A DNA stretch of 64,000 nt from Streptomyces sp. MUM 2J (GTDB taxonomy: Bacteria > Actinomycetota > Actinomycetes > Streptomycetales > Streptomycetaceae), in the NCBI RefSeq assembly GCF_022414535.1, contig NZ_JADWYM010000015.1, positions 1-64,000 on the forward strand, in the 5' to 3' direction. This document shows positions 54,164-62,706 of the stretch, one piece after another. The position numbers were made by a program, and so were the translations under genes. Positions within the stretch are counted from its first letter, which is position 1, and every line of letters starts with the position of its first letter. The notes under the pieces are model-generated. The model made no database searches and was not told where the DNA came from. It was given only the letters and a program-made list of their open reading frames with translations.

Positions 54164-55315
54164 TCACTTCCCCATCACCAGCCCGTCCTTGGCCGCGCCC
54201 CGGCTGAGCACCACGTCCCGGATGCGGTCGCGCACCCCGCGCACGTCGGCGCCCCGGGCGAGCGCGTGGCCGAGGTTCACCACGCGGCCGGCGTCGATGT
54301 CGAAGAGCTGCGGGACGAACTCTGCCCTGGTCACCTCCCAGCGGCCGCCGGGCCGGCGGGGTGGGGCGAAGGTGAACCGGGCCACGGTGGACTGGTTGCC
54401 GCGCGGGTCCTGCGCGCCCTGGTGGTTGAACATCCCGCCGGCGATCTGGTCGCCCATGCCGTACACCACCCAGGTGCCGTTGACCTTCTCGTACGCCTGC
54501 GGGACATGGGCGTGGGTGCCGAGGATCAGGTCGATGTCGGGACGGTTGCCGGTGCGGGAGGCGGTCAGGCGGCGGGCCAGGTCGAGCTGCTGCTGGTCCG
54601 GGGCGTCCTGCCACTCGGTGCCCCAGTGCACGGAGACGACGACCACGTCCGCGCCGGCGCGGCGGGCGGCCCGGGCGTCGGCGACGATCCGGCCCTCGTC
54701 GATCAGGTTGACGGCCCAGGGCTGCCCGGGCGGCAGCGGATAGCCGTTGGTGCCGTAGGTGTAGGCCAGGTGGGCGACCATGGCGGGACCGGCCCGCATG
54801 ACGGTGACGGCGTCGCCCTCGCCCTGGGTGCGCGCCGATCCGGCGTGCCGTACGCCTGCGGCGTCGAGGGCGTCCAGGGTGCGGTGGATGCCGTCGGCGC
54901 CGTCGTCGAGGGTGTGGTTGGAGGCGGTGGAGCAGCCGTCGTAGCCGGTGGCGGCGAGCGCGGCGGCGATCTCGGGCGGGGACTTGAACACGGGGTAGCC
55001 GGTGTAGGCGCCGTTCGCGCCGTAGACCGTCTCCATGTGACACAGTGCCAGGTCGGCTCGGGAGACGACGGGTTCGATACCGGCGAGCATCGGCCGGAAG
55101 TCGTAGCCCGTCCCGCCCGCGTCGAAGCGGGCGCGCTCGATGATCGAGGCGTGCGGCAGGATGTCGCCGGAGGCGACGAGCGTGAAGCCGCGACCGGCGG
55201 CCGAGGCGGCCGGTCCCGGGCGGGCGGGTGCTTCGTGGTCGTGGGCCTGGCAGGCGGCGGCCGCGGCGAGCACGGCCGTCAGGGCCAGGGCCAACTGCTG
55301 TCTGCGTGCGATCAT
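54164..55315 (-). CDS. CapA-family lipoprotein (metallophosphatase-like)
   Basis: A 383-residue protein of the CapA/PGA_cap group. The signal peptide ends AAAAACQ (lipobox), so a membrane lipoprotein is expected. FTLVASGDILPHASIIERA and ALCHMETVYG, ASNHTLDDGADGIHRTLDALD and YGTNGYPLPPGQPWAVNLI match the family. Then VVVVSVHWGTEWQD and DLILGTHAHVPQAYEKVNGTWVVYGMGDQ (in part) complete the metal site. CapA proteins support poly-gamma-glutamate capsule export, but no capB/capC gene is here, and many actinobacterial members have unknown function. ATG 55315 after GGTGAGAG. Divergent from the sigma factor. Confidence 0.88.
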   Translation of the reverse strand: MIARRQQLALALTAVLAAAAACQAHDHEAPARPGPAASAAGRGFTLVASGDILPHASIIERARFDAGGTGYDFRPMLAGIEPVVSRADLALCHMETVYGANGAYTGYPVFKSPPEIAAALAATGYDGCSTASNHTLDDGADGIHRTLDALDAAGVRHAGSARTQGEGDAVTVMRAGPAMVAHLAYTYGTNGYPLPPGQPWAVNLIDEGRIVADARAARRAGADVVVVSVHWGTEWQDAPDQQQLDLARRLTASRTGNRPDIDLILGTHAHVPQAYEKVNGTWVVYGMGDQIAGGMFNHQGAQDPRGNQSTVARFTFAPPRRPGGRWEVTRAEFVPQLFDIDAGRVVNLGHALARGADVRGVRDRIRDVVLSRGAAKDGLVMGK

Positions 55316-55536
55316 CTCTCACCCCACTGTGGTCATATTTACCCACGAATAGGTACGAGCTTGGCTCGCGCGGCAAACGGCCCCCGCCCGCCTTTGACCC
55401 GTCCGGTGTGCGCCAACGGGAGGTTCCGTCCGGATCACGACCGCTCGTCGAACCGTTCGCCGACGCGATCGACCGTCCGCCGCACGGCCGTGTGCTCGCC
55501 CTGTCCGAAACCCGGGCACTGCGCTGCCATACGGGC

Positions 55537-56091
55537 ATGACGGCCGGAACCACCCTCACCCCTGTGACGACGACCGCCGAGCACGAGCTCGCCGCGCTCC
55601 AGCGCGAGCACGGCAGGCCCCTGTTCGCGCTGCTGCTCAGGCTCTGCGACGGCGACCGGCAGCGCGCCGAGGACCTCGTGCAGGAGACGCTGGTGCGCGC
55701 CTGGCAGCATCCCGAGGCACTGCGCACGGACGCCTTCGACTCCGTACGGCCCTGGCTGATGACCGTGGCGCGGCGCCTCGCGATCGACGCGCGGCGGGCC
55801 CGGCAGGCACGGCCCGCGGAGGTCGGCGACGCGGTCCTCGACGGGGCGCACGCGCCGGTGTGCGCCGACCATGCCGAGCAGTCCGCCGCCGTACTCGACG
55901 TCCGCAGGGCTGTGAAGACTCTCACGCCGCAGCACCGTGAAGTCCTGGTGCTCGTGTACTTCCAGGGGGCGAGCGTGGCGGAAGCGGCGCAGACCCTCGG
56001 CATCCCGCCCGGTACCGTGAAGTCGCGCGCATACTACGGACTGCGTGCCCTGCGCAGGGTTCTGCCCGGATACGCGGCCGACCTGCGATGA
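55537..56091 (+). CDS. ECF RNA polymerase sigma factor
   Basis: A 184-residue ECF sigma factor. Region 2 is visible as PLFALLLRLCDGDRQRAEDLVQETLVRAWQHPEAL (in part) and PWLMTVARRLAIDARRARQARP in part. Region 4 is LTPQHREVLVLVYFQGASVAEAAQTLGIPPGTVKSRAYYGLRALRR (in part) with the GTVKSR helix. ATG 55537 gives a normal ECF length. A zinc anti-sigma factor gene lies 957 bases downstream, with one unknown gene in between. The sigma factor probably responds to an envelope or redox signal through that anti-sigma. Confidence 0.92.
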   Translation: MTAGTTLTPVTTTAEHELAALQREHGRPLFALLLRLCDGDRQRAEDLVQETLVRAWQHPEALRTDAFDSVRPWLMTVARRLAIDARRARQARPAEVGDAVLDGAHAPVCADHAEQSAAVLDVRRAVKTLTPQHREVLVLVYFQGASVAEAAQTLGIPPGTVKSRAYYGLRALRRVLPGYAADLR

Positions 56092-56247
56092 AACCGGTGC
56101 CAGGGTCAAGCCTTCGCAAAGCGCCTTGCTGGGGACCATGGTTGAGTAATCGGCTGTCCTCATCCGTGTTCCGGATGGGGTCCGGCGACCGGTCCCCCCC
56201 GGCCCGGCATCGGGCGACGCGCACGCACCGGAGGAAGGCAGGAAGGG

Positions 56248-56763
56248 ATGCTGCACAGAGGTCATCAGAGCACGGACGGCACCGGCGGCGGGGAACTCAC
56301 GGTCCCCATGGCCTGGCTGTACGCCGAGTACATCGCGGACGAACTCCTGCGCACCGGCGACCTCATGCCGCCGACGTCCTTCGAGTTCCGGGCCGGCCGG
56401 GACGCGCTGGCCCTGACCGTCTTCCTCTCGGACACCGACGGCGAGCTGTCCGGGATCCGGGTCGTGACCCAGCTGGAGACCTGGCTGTCGCTGACCGCGT
56501 ACGACCAGCCCTGGCAGGACTGGGTGTGCGAGCGGCTGGCCGAACTCGCCGCCGAGGCCGCCGCGGCGGGCCGGCCCTCGCCCGACCTCGAACTGGCCGA
56601 GGCGGCCTGGCGCTGGCTGGAGGAGACCGAACTGCTCGCTCCGGACCTCGACGCGGTGCCGGGCGGCACCGGTCCGTTCGGCGAGGAGGACGGCCCGAAG
56701 GTCTGGACCCCGGCGTGGCGGCTCGGTCTGCCCTTGGGGCACCTGGCCATCCACCTCTTCTAG
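56248..56763 (+). CDS. Hypothetical protein between sigma and anti-sigma genes
   Basis: A 171-residue acidic protein with no family I recognise. It has YAEYIADELLRTGDL, FEFRAGRDALALTVFLSD, a Trp/Leu-rich helix LTAYDQPWQDWVCERLAELAAEAAAA (in part) and WRWLEETELLAPDLDAV; one Cys and no membrane segment. ATG 56248 follows GGAGGAAGGCAGGAAGGG. Its place between an ECF sigma factor and its putative anti-sigma suggests a regulatory link, which is only inferred from position. Confidence 0.65.
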   Translation: MLHRGHQSTDGTGGGELTVPMAWLYAEYIADELLRTGDLMPPTSFEFRAGRDALALTVFLSDTDGELSGIRVVTQLETWLSLTAYDQPWQDWVCERLAELAAEAAAAGRPSPDLELAEAAWRWLEETELLAPDLDAVPGGTGPFGEEDGPKVWTPAWRLGLPLGHLAIHLF

Positions 56764-57048
56764 GGCCTGGTGCGAACGCTGCGCCTGCCGCGCGACGCCG
56801 CTTTCGCACCGGTCCCCGGCCGCCGCCTCCTCCAGCCGCCGCGTCCAACCGAGCCGCCTGCCGCCGTCCCTTGCGGCCGCCACTTCCGGCCGTCCCGAAA
56901 ATTCTTCTCCGGGGACCAAACCGCCGGCCGGTCCGCTCCGAATCCGTTGGTTGGGATTCTGCGCGGGACTTGAGTGATTCGGCGGTCCGCTGCGTACGGG
57001 TGGGAGCAAGGAGTAACCCCACCCCCACTCAACGGCACGAGGATGCGC

Positions 57049-57696
57049 ATGAGGTCCCTGGAAAGGCATCGCGATGTCGCCGCGTACGCGCTCGGCGTGC
57101 TGGACGAAGCGGACACCTTCCGCTTCGAGGACCACCTCATGGAGTGTGCCGGCTGCTCGGCGCAGGTGACCGAGTTCGGTCCCGCGGCACGGCAGTTGAT
57201 GCTCTACCGGCAGGCGACGCCCCGCCCGGTGCATCCCATGGCGCAGCCGGGTCCCCGGCTGCTGGACCGGCTGCTGGAGGCCACGGCGGCCCGGCACCGC
57301 AGGGCACGCCGGCGGATGCTGTACGCCGTGGCCGCGTCCGTCGTCGCCGCGCTCGCCGGGCCCGCGCTGGCCCTCATGGCGGGCGGCGGCCACGGAGCCG
57401 TCCGGGTCACGGCGACCGACGAGCGCTCGGGCGTGTGGGCACAGATCACGACCGAGGACGAGTCCTGGGGCAGCCGGCTGAAGCTCACCGTCAAGGACGG
57501 TGCCGGACCGCGCACCTGCCGGCTCGTCGTGATCGGCCGTGACGGCTCGGAGGAGACGGTGACCAGTTGGCAGGCCCAGGAGCACGACGCCCGCCCCGAC
57601 ACCGTGCAGGGCGGCGCGGCCCTGCATCCGGGGGAGATCGCGCGCTACGAGGTGCGCACGTCGGACGGCGAACATCTGGTCACGCTCCAGCCGTAG
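57049..57696 (+). CDS. Zinc-binding anti-sigma factor (ZAS), membrane anchored
   Basis: A 215-residue anti-sigma factor. The N-terminal ZAS domain RHRDVAAYALGVLDEADTFRFEDHL carries H29-x3-C33-x2-C36, the zinc/redox motif. One membrane helix (LYAVAASVVAALAGPALALMAGG) at about 91-112 is followed by an extracytoplasmic beta-rich domain similar to RskA-type C-termini (AQITTEDESWGSRLKLTV and DTVQGGAALHPGEIARYEV). ATG 57049 has GAGG six bases upstream; ATG 57043 is also in frame. It should hold the ECF sigma factor inactive until a signal at the membrane releases it. Confidence 0.87.
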   Translation: MRSLERHRDVAAYALGVLDEADTFRFEDHLMECAGCSAQVTEFGPAARQLMLYRQATPRPVHPMAQPGPRLLDRLLEATAARHRRARRRMLYAVAASVVAALAGPALALMAGGGHGAVRVTATDERSGVWAQITTEDESWGSRLKLTVKDGAGPRTCRLVVIGRDGSEETVTSWQAQEHDARPDTVQGGAALHPGEIARYEVRTSDGEHLVTLQP

Positions 57697-57811
57697 GTCC
57701 CCCGCGCCGCCCCCACCCGGCCTCCGGGCGGAACCGGGCGCCGCACGCCACCCCGGCAGGCGGCTGCCGCGCCGCCACTCCGAAGGAGCCGGACGGCACC
57801 CGGCGGCCCCC

Positions 57812-58675
57812 TCATCTCAGCAGGCGCGACATCCTCCGGTCCGCCAGCGGCCTGCCGCCCGTCTGACAGGTGGGGCAGTACTGGAGGGAGGAGTCGCTGA
57901 AGGAGACCTCGCGGATGATGTCGCCGCAGACGGGGCACGGCTCGCCGGTGCGGCCGTGGACACGCAGCCCCGTCTTCTTCTCCGCCTTCAGCCGGCCGGC
58001 GGCGACACCCCGGGAGCGTTCGACGGCGCCGGAGAGGGTGCCGCGCAGTGCCTCGTAGAGGCGGTGGGTCTCCTCCGGGGACAGCGACGAGGCGAGTTTG
58101 AACGGGGACATCCGCGCGGCATGCAGGATCTCGTCGCTGTAGGCGTTGCCGACCCCGGCGAGGAGGCTCTGGTCCCGCAGCGCCCCCTTGATCCGGCGGC
58201 GCTCACCGGACAACAGGTCCGCCAGGCGCCGTTCGTCGAAGTCCTCCGCCAGGGGGTCGGGGCCCAGCCGGGCCACCCCCTCGATCCGCAGGGGCTCGTC
58301 GACGACGTACACCGCGAGGCGTTTCTGCGTTCCGGCCTCGGTCAGGTCGAATCCGGCGCCCGTCTCCAGGGCCACCCGCAGGGCCAGCGGCCCCTTGCCG
58401 GGGCGCGGCGGGCCGTCGGGCAGGCGGTCCCGCCAGTGCAGCCAGCCGGCCCGGGCCAGATGGGTGACCAGGTGCGGACCGCCGCCGGTCGCGACGTCGA
58501 GGAACTTGCCGAGCCGCCGCACGGCGACGACCTCACCACCCTCCAGGGCGGTGACCGGCGGATCGTACGTCTTCAGGACACTGACCGCGACCGGCAGCAC
58601 CCGGACGATCTCATGGCCGACCAGGTGCTCGACGAGGAAGTCCTTGAGGGCCTCGACCTCGGGAAGTTCCGGCAT
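57812..58675 (-). CDS. Fpg/Nei-family DNA glycosylase
   Basis: A 287-residue base-excision repair enzyme. MPELPEVEALK supplies the catalytic Pro2 and Glu3, and the helix-two-turn-helix is LLAGVGNAYSDEILH. The C-terminal zinc finger is CPVCGDII with a later CPTC, giving four Cys. It removes oxidised bases and nicks abasic sites. The finger's tail (TGGRPLADRRMSRLLR) is typical of the actinobacterial Fpg/Nei-like subgroup rather than true MutM, so the exact base preference is open. ATG 58675. Convergent with the anti-sigma gene and followed on the same side by a SpoIIE regulator. Confidence 0.9.
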   Translation of the reverse strand: MPELPEVEALKDFLVEHLVGHEIVRVLPVAVSVLKTYDPPVTALEGGEVVAVRRLGKFLDVATGGGPHLVTHLARAGWLHWRDRLPDGPPRPGKGPLALRVALETGAGFDLTEAGTQKRLAVYVVDEPLRIEGVARLGPDPLAEDFDERRLADLLSGERRRIKGALRDQSLLAGVGNAYSDEILHAARMSPFKLASSLSPEETHRLYEALRGTLSGAVERSRGVAAGRLKAEKKTGLRVHGRTGEPCPVCGDIIREVSFSDSSLQYCPTCQTGGRPLADRRMSRLLR

Positions 58676-58719
58676 ACGACCAGAGTGCCCGCTCGACGCC
58701 TTCGGCGCAGGCGGCGTGC

Positions 58720-60807
58720 TCAACCGCGGCCCGGGACGACGAACTCGCACCACACGCACTTGCCGCCGCCCCGCGCCTCCACACCCCACACGTCCGAGAG
58801 CAGGTCGACCAGGAGCAGGCCGCGGCCGGAGACACCCGACTCACCGGCCTCCCGGCGGCGCGGCAGGGCGCTGGAGGTGTCCTCGACCTCGACCCGCAGC
58901 CGCCGGTCGGAGTCCGTCAGGACCCGCAGGGTGACGATCGCGGCGCCCTCGGTGTGCATGAGGGCGTTGGTGATCAGTTCGTCGGCGACGAGTTCGATCT
59001 CGTCGGCGCGGTCCCGGGCGCCCCAGGCGCGCACGGCGGCGCGGATCATGTGCCGGGCTCCGGTGAGGGCCTCGGGGTCACCGGGAGCCACGTGCTGCTG
59101 GAGCCGCCCACCGGCCCGGGGGGCGTGCAGGCTGCGGCGGCGCAGCAGGAGCAGGGCCACGTCGTCGTCGCCGCCGCGCTCCTCGAAGACCTCGATCAGT
59201 TGGTCGGCGAGCTCCCGGACGTCCTCGGGGCCGGCCGCGACGAGCGCGGTCAGGGCGCGCATGCCGTCGTCCAGGTCGAGGCCGGGCTGCTCGACCAGGC
59301 CGTCGGTGCACAGCAGCAGCGTGTCGCCCGGGTCGATCTCGACGGTGGCGGCCGGGTAGTCCAGACTGCCGAACTCGGCGGACAGCCCGAGGGGCAGCCC
59401 ACCCGGGGCCGGGACGCGGCGGCAGGTGCCGTCGGCCGAGCGCACCAGCGGGTCGATGTGACCGGCCCGGACCACCTGCACCACGCCGGTGGCCAGGTCG
59501 GCCTCGGCGTACAGGCAGGTGGCGAAGCGGTCGGTGTCCAGCTCGTGCAGGAAGACGGAGGCGCGGGCCATCACCGTGGCCGGGGTGTGGCCCTCGGCGG
59601 CGTAGGCCCGCAGCACGATCCGCAGCTGGCCCATGACCGCGGCGGCGTGGGTGTCGTGGCCCTGGACGTCCCCGATGACGGCGCCGACGCGGCCCCCGGG
59701 CAGCGGGATCAGGTCGTACCAGTCGCCCCCGATGTCCCGGCCCTGTGATCCGCCGATGGTGGCCGCCCGGTAGCGGACGGCGACGTCGGCGCCGGACACG
59801 CTGGGGATGGTGCGCGGCAGCATCGCCTGCTGGAGGCCCTGGGCGATGTCCTTCTCCTGCTCGTAGAACATCGCCCGCTGCAGGCTCTGCGCGATGCTGC
59901 TGCCCAGGGCGAGGAGGATGTTGCGCTCCTCGGTGGTGAAGCCCCGACGGTCGCTGTAGAGCAGGCCCATGGCACCGATCGGACGGGCCTGGACGATGAG
60001 GGGCAGATAGGCCGCGGCGGTGATGTTCAGGTCGGTGAGGTGCGGCCACAGGATCGGGTAGCCGGCGGCGAACTCCTGCGGGGACTCGATGAAGCGGGGG
60101 GTGAGGGTGCGGACGACCTCGCTCATCGGGTACGGCTCGTCGATCCGGGTGACCCGTGTGCCGGGAACGAAGCTGCCCTCGGGCCCCTCGGCGATCAGCC
60201 GGATCCGCCCCGCCTCGACCAGGCCCATGACGAGGCTGGTCGCGCCCAGATGGGTGAGGCCGTGGGTGTCCTTCAGGACGTCGATGACGTCCTTGACGGT
60301 GCGGGCGTGGGCGAGGGCGGCGGTGGCGAGCTGGACGACGTTGGTCTGCTGCCGGCGGACGTCCTCCGGTGCGGCCTCCTCGCGGCGTGCGGCGAGTTCG
60401 TCGAGTTCCTGGGTGGCGTCGCGGACGATGCCGATGATGCGGCGGGGGCGGCCGGTCTCGTCGCGCCGGATGTGGCCCTGCATGTGGGTCCAGCGCAGGC
60501 CGCCGTCACGGCGGCGGATGCGGAAGTAGGCGCCGTAGTTGTCGCTGCCGTCCTTGATGGCGCGGGCGACGAGGGCGTCGAGACGGTGGACCTCGTCGGG
60601 CGGCACCCGCAGGGCGAGGCCCTCGGGGCTGCCGTCGTACTCGTCCGGGCGCATGTCGAAGGCCTCGTGGGCCTGGGCGTCCATGCGCAACAGACCGGCG
60701 TCCAGGTCCCAGTCGAAGCTTCCCATGTGGTTGAGCGCCAGGATCGGCTCCGGGCGGGCCGGCCAGTCGTCCGGGAGTGCCAGGGCGCTCGCTCCCCGAT
60801 CAACCAT
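58720..60807 (-). CDS. PAS-GAF-SpoIIE phosphatase with HATPase domain
   Basis: A 695-residue signalling protein with, in order: a PAS domain (about 20-130, FRIRRRDGGLRWTHMQGHIRRD in part), a GAF domain (about 150-310), a SpoIIE PP2C domain (330-560) with GRDIGGDWYDLIPLP, VIGDVQGHDTHAAA, LLCTDGLVEQPG and DDDVALLLL, and an anti-sigma-like HATPase (570-690) with ELVADELITNALMHTEGAA and GRGLLLVDLLSDVWG. The combination acts in partner-switching pathways as both Ser phosphatase and kinase. Sensory input is unknown. ATG 60807 gives MVDRGASALA; divergent from the LMF1-like gene. Confidence 0.92.
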   Translation of the reverse strand: MVDRGASALALPDDWPARPEPILALNHMGSFDWDLDAGLLRMDAQAHEAFDMRPDEYDGSPEGLALRVPPDEVHRLDALVARAIKDGSDNYGAYFRIRRRDGGLRWTHMQGHIRRDETGRPRRIIGIVRDATQELDELAARREEAAPEDVRRQQTNVVQLATAALAHARTVKDVIDVLKDTHGLTHLGATSLVMGLVEAGRIRLIAEGPEGSFVPGTRVTRIDEPYPMSEVVRTLTPRFIESPQEFAAGYPILWPHLTDLNITAAAYLPLIVQARPIGAMGLLYSDRRGFTTEERNILLALGSSIAQSLQRAMFYEQEKDIAQGLQQAMLPRTIPSVSGADVAVRYRAATIGGSQGRDIGGDWYDLIPLPGGRVGAVIGDVQGHDTHAAAVMGQLRIVLRAYAAEGHTPATVMARASVFLHELDTDRFATCLYAEADLATGVVQVVRAGHIDPLVRSADGTCRRVPAPGGLPLGLSAEFGSLDYPAATVEIDPGDTLLLCTDGLVEQPGLDLDDGMRALTALVAAGPEDVRELADQLIEVFEERGGDDDVALLLLRRRSLHAPRAGGRLQQHVAPGDPEALTGARHMIRAAVRAWGARDRADEIELVADELITNALMHTEGAAIVTLRVLTDSDRRLRVEVEDTSSALPRRREAGESGVSGRGLLLVDLLSDVWGVEARGGGKCVWCEFVVPGRG

Positions 60808-61004
60808 GGGGACACCTTGCCAGGATTTGCCCGATTCTTCGACCCGTGAGCCGGACGGAACCGGGTCTCGGGGCCCCGGGTGCCGCGACCGGAGCACCGG
60901 CCGCGCCTCGGGATCCGGCCCTCGTTGCGTCACGCAGCGGAGCGAGGGCGTACGTTCTGCGACGAAGGAGGCGGCGTCAGAATGGAGGAGAGGAGCGCAC
61001 GGCC

Positions 61005-62435
61005 GTGGACTGGTTCACCGCACCCGGGTACTGGCTGAGCCGGCTGGTCTTCCAGCGGGCGCTGGCCGGCGTGTACCTGGTGGCCTTCCTGACCGCCGCC
61101 CTGCAGTTCCGGGCTCTGCTGGGCGAGCGGGGGATGCTGCCCGTCCCGCGTTTCGTGGCGCGGGTGCCCCTGCGACGGGCGCCGAGCCTGTTCCAGTTCC
61201 ACTACACGGACCGTTTCTTCGCGGCCTGTGCCTGGACGGGGTGCGCGGTCTCGGCCGCGCTGCTGGCGGGCCTGGACGGACGCCTGCCGCTGTGGGCCGG
61301 GATGCTGCTGTGGCTGGTGCCGTGGGTGCTGTACCTGTCGATCGTCAACGTGGGACAGACGTGGTACGCGTTCGGCTGGGAGTCGCTGTTGCTGGAGACC
61401 GGCTTCCTCGCGGTCTTCCTCGGCAACGACGAGGTGGCGCCGCCGGTCGTCGTGCTGTTCCTGCTGCGTTGGATCCTGTTCCGGGTGGAGTTCGGCGCGG
61501 GGCTGATCAAGATGCGCGGGGACATCTGCTGGCGCAGGCTCACGTGCCTGGACCACCACCACGAGACCCAGCCGATGCCGGGTCCGCTGAGCTGGTTCTT
61601 CCACCACCTGCCCCGGCGCCTGCACCGGGTGGAGGCGGCAGCGAACCACGTGACGCAACTCGCCGTTCCCGTTCTGCTGTTCACTCCGCAGCCGATCGCG
61701 ACGGCCGCCGCGTCCCTGATGATCCTCACCCAGTTGTGGCTGGTGCTGTCGGGTAACTTCTCCTGGCTGAACTGGATCACCATCGTGCTGGCCCTGTCCG
61801 TGATCGGGTACCCGGACGGCGCAGCCCCGGCGTCCGTCGCGGACACGGCTCCGGTGTGGTTCGAGGCCGTGGTCCTCGCGGTCGCCGCCCTGCTGGTGTT
61901 CCTCAGCCGTCGGCCGGTGATCAACATGATCTCCCGCCGCCAGGTGATGAACCGCGCCTTCGACCCGCTCCACCTCGTCAACACCTACGGCGCGTTCGGC
62001 AGCGTCAGCCGGGTGCGGTACGAGGTGGTGCTGGAGGGCACGGCGGACGACGTACCGCGTGAGGACTCCGACTGGCGGGAGTACGAGTTCAGGGGCAAGC
62101 CGGGCGACCCGCGGCACTGGCCTCGCCAGTTCGCGCCCTACCACCTGCGGCTGGACTGGCTGATGTGGTTCGCCGCGCTGTCGCCCGCCTACGCGGAGCC
62201 GTGGTTCGGCGGGCTGGTGGAGCGGCTCCTGGCGGACGACGGGGACACCCTGAGGCTGCTGCGCCGCTCGCCGTTCCCGCGCGGCTCGCCGCCGCGCCAC
62301 ATCCGCGCCGGCCTCTACCGCTACCGCTTCACCACCTGGCGGGAGCTGCGCGAGACGGGCGCGTGCTGGCAGCGGACGTACGTACGCGCGTACCTGCCGC
62401 CGACCCGGCTGGCCCAGGACGTCCACCGGTCCTGA
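61005..62435 (+). CDS. Lipase maturation factor (LMF1)-like membrane protein
   Basis: A 476-residue integral membrane protein. Multiple helices are visible: VYLVAFLTAALQFRALLG, AACAWTGCAVSAALLAGL, MLLWLVPWVLYLSIVNVG and VLFLLRWILFRVEFGAGLIKMRGD (in part), LIKMRGD being a family mark. Downstream are TQPMPGPLSWFFHHLP, FSWLNWITIVLAL, NTYGAFGSV and a C-terminal WREYEFRGKPGDPR and FAPYHLRLDWLMWF. These are LMF1 family marks; the vertebrate protein helps lipases fold. Bacterial roles are unproven. GTG 61005 lies after GGAGAGGAGCGCACGG. It is monocistronic. Confidence 0.85.
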   Translation: MDWFTAPGYWLSRLVFQRALAGVYLVAFLTAALQFRALLGERGMLPVPRFVARVPLRRAPSLFQFHYTDRFFAACAWTGCAVSAALLAGLDGRLPLWAGMLLWLVPWVLYLSIVNVGQTWYAFGWESLLLETGFLAVFLGNDEVAPPVVVLFLLRWILFRVEFGAGLIKMRGDICWRRLTCLDHHHETQPMPGPLSWFFHHLPRRLHRVEAAANHVTQLAVPVLLFTPQPIATAAASLMILTQLWLVLSGNFSWLNWITIVLALSVIGYPDGAAPASVADTAPVWFEAVVLAVAALLVFLSRRPVINMISRRQVMNRAFDPLHLVNTYGAFGSVSRVRYEVVLEGTADDVPREDSDWREYEFRGKPGDPRHWPRQFAPYHLRLDWLMWFAALSPAYAEPWFGGLVERLLADDGDTLRLLRRSPFPRGSPPRHIRAGLYRYRFTTWRELRETGACWQRTYVRAYLPPTRLAQDVHRS

Positions 62436-62706
62436 CGGCGTGCACGCCTGCGGCCACGGACGGTGTCCGGCCGTGGTCCGCGGACGGAGGACCGTGAGGA
62501 AACCGGCCCGGTGCCGGAACCGCGGCCCCCACCGGCCCGCCCCCGGAACGCACCGGGCCCGGCCGGAGCGCCCCCTCCCGGGAGAGCAACAGCGCCCCGG
62601 CGCGGGCCGCCCGCCTCGCGGGCTCCCGCGCCGGTCAGCCGTGTCCCGCCGGGTGCGGCCGCACACCGGTGGCGGATCGGCGTCGGATCGGTGGCGGGGA
62701 CTCGCC

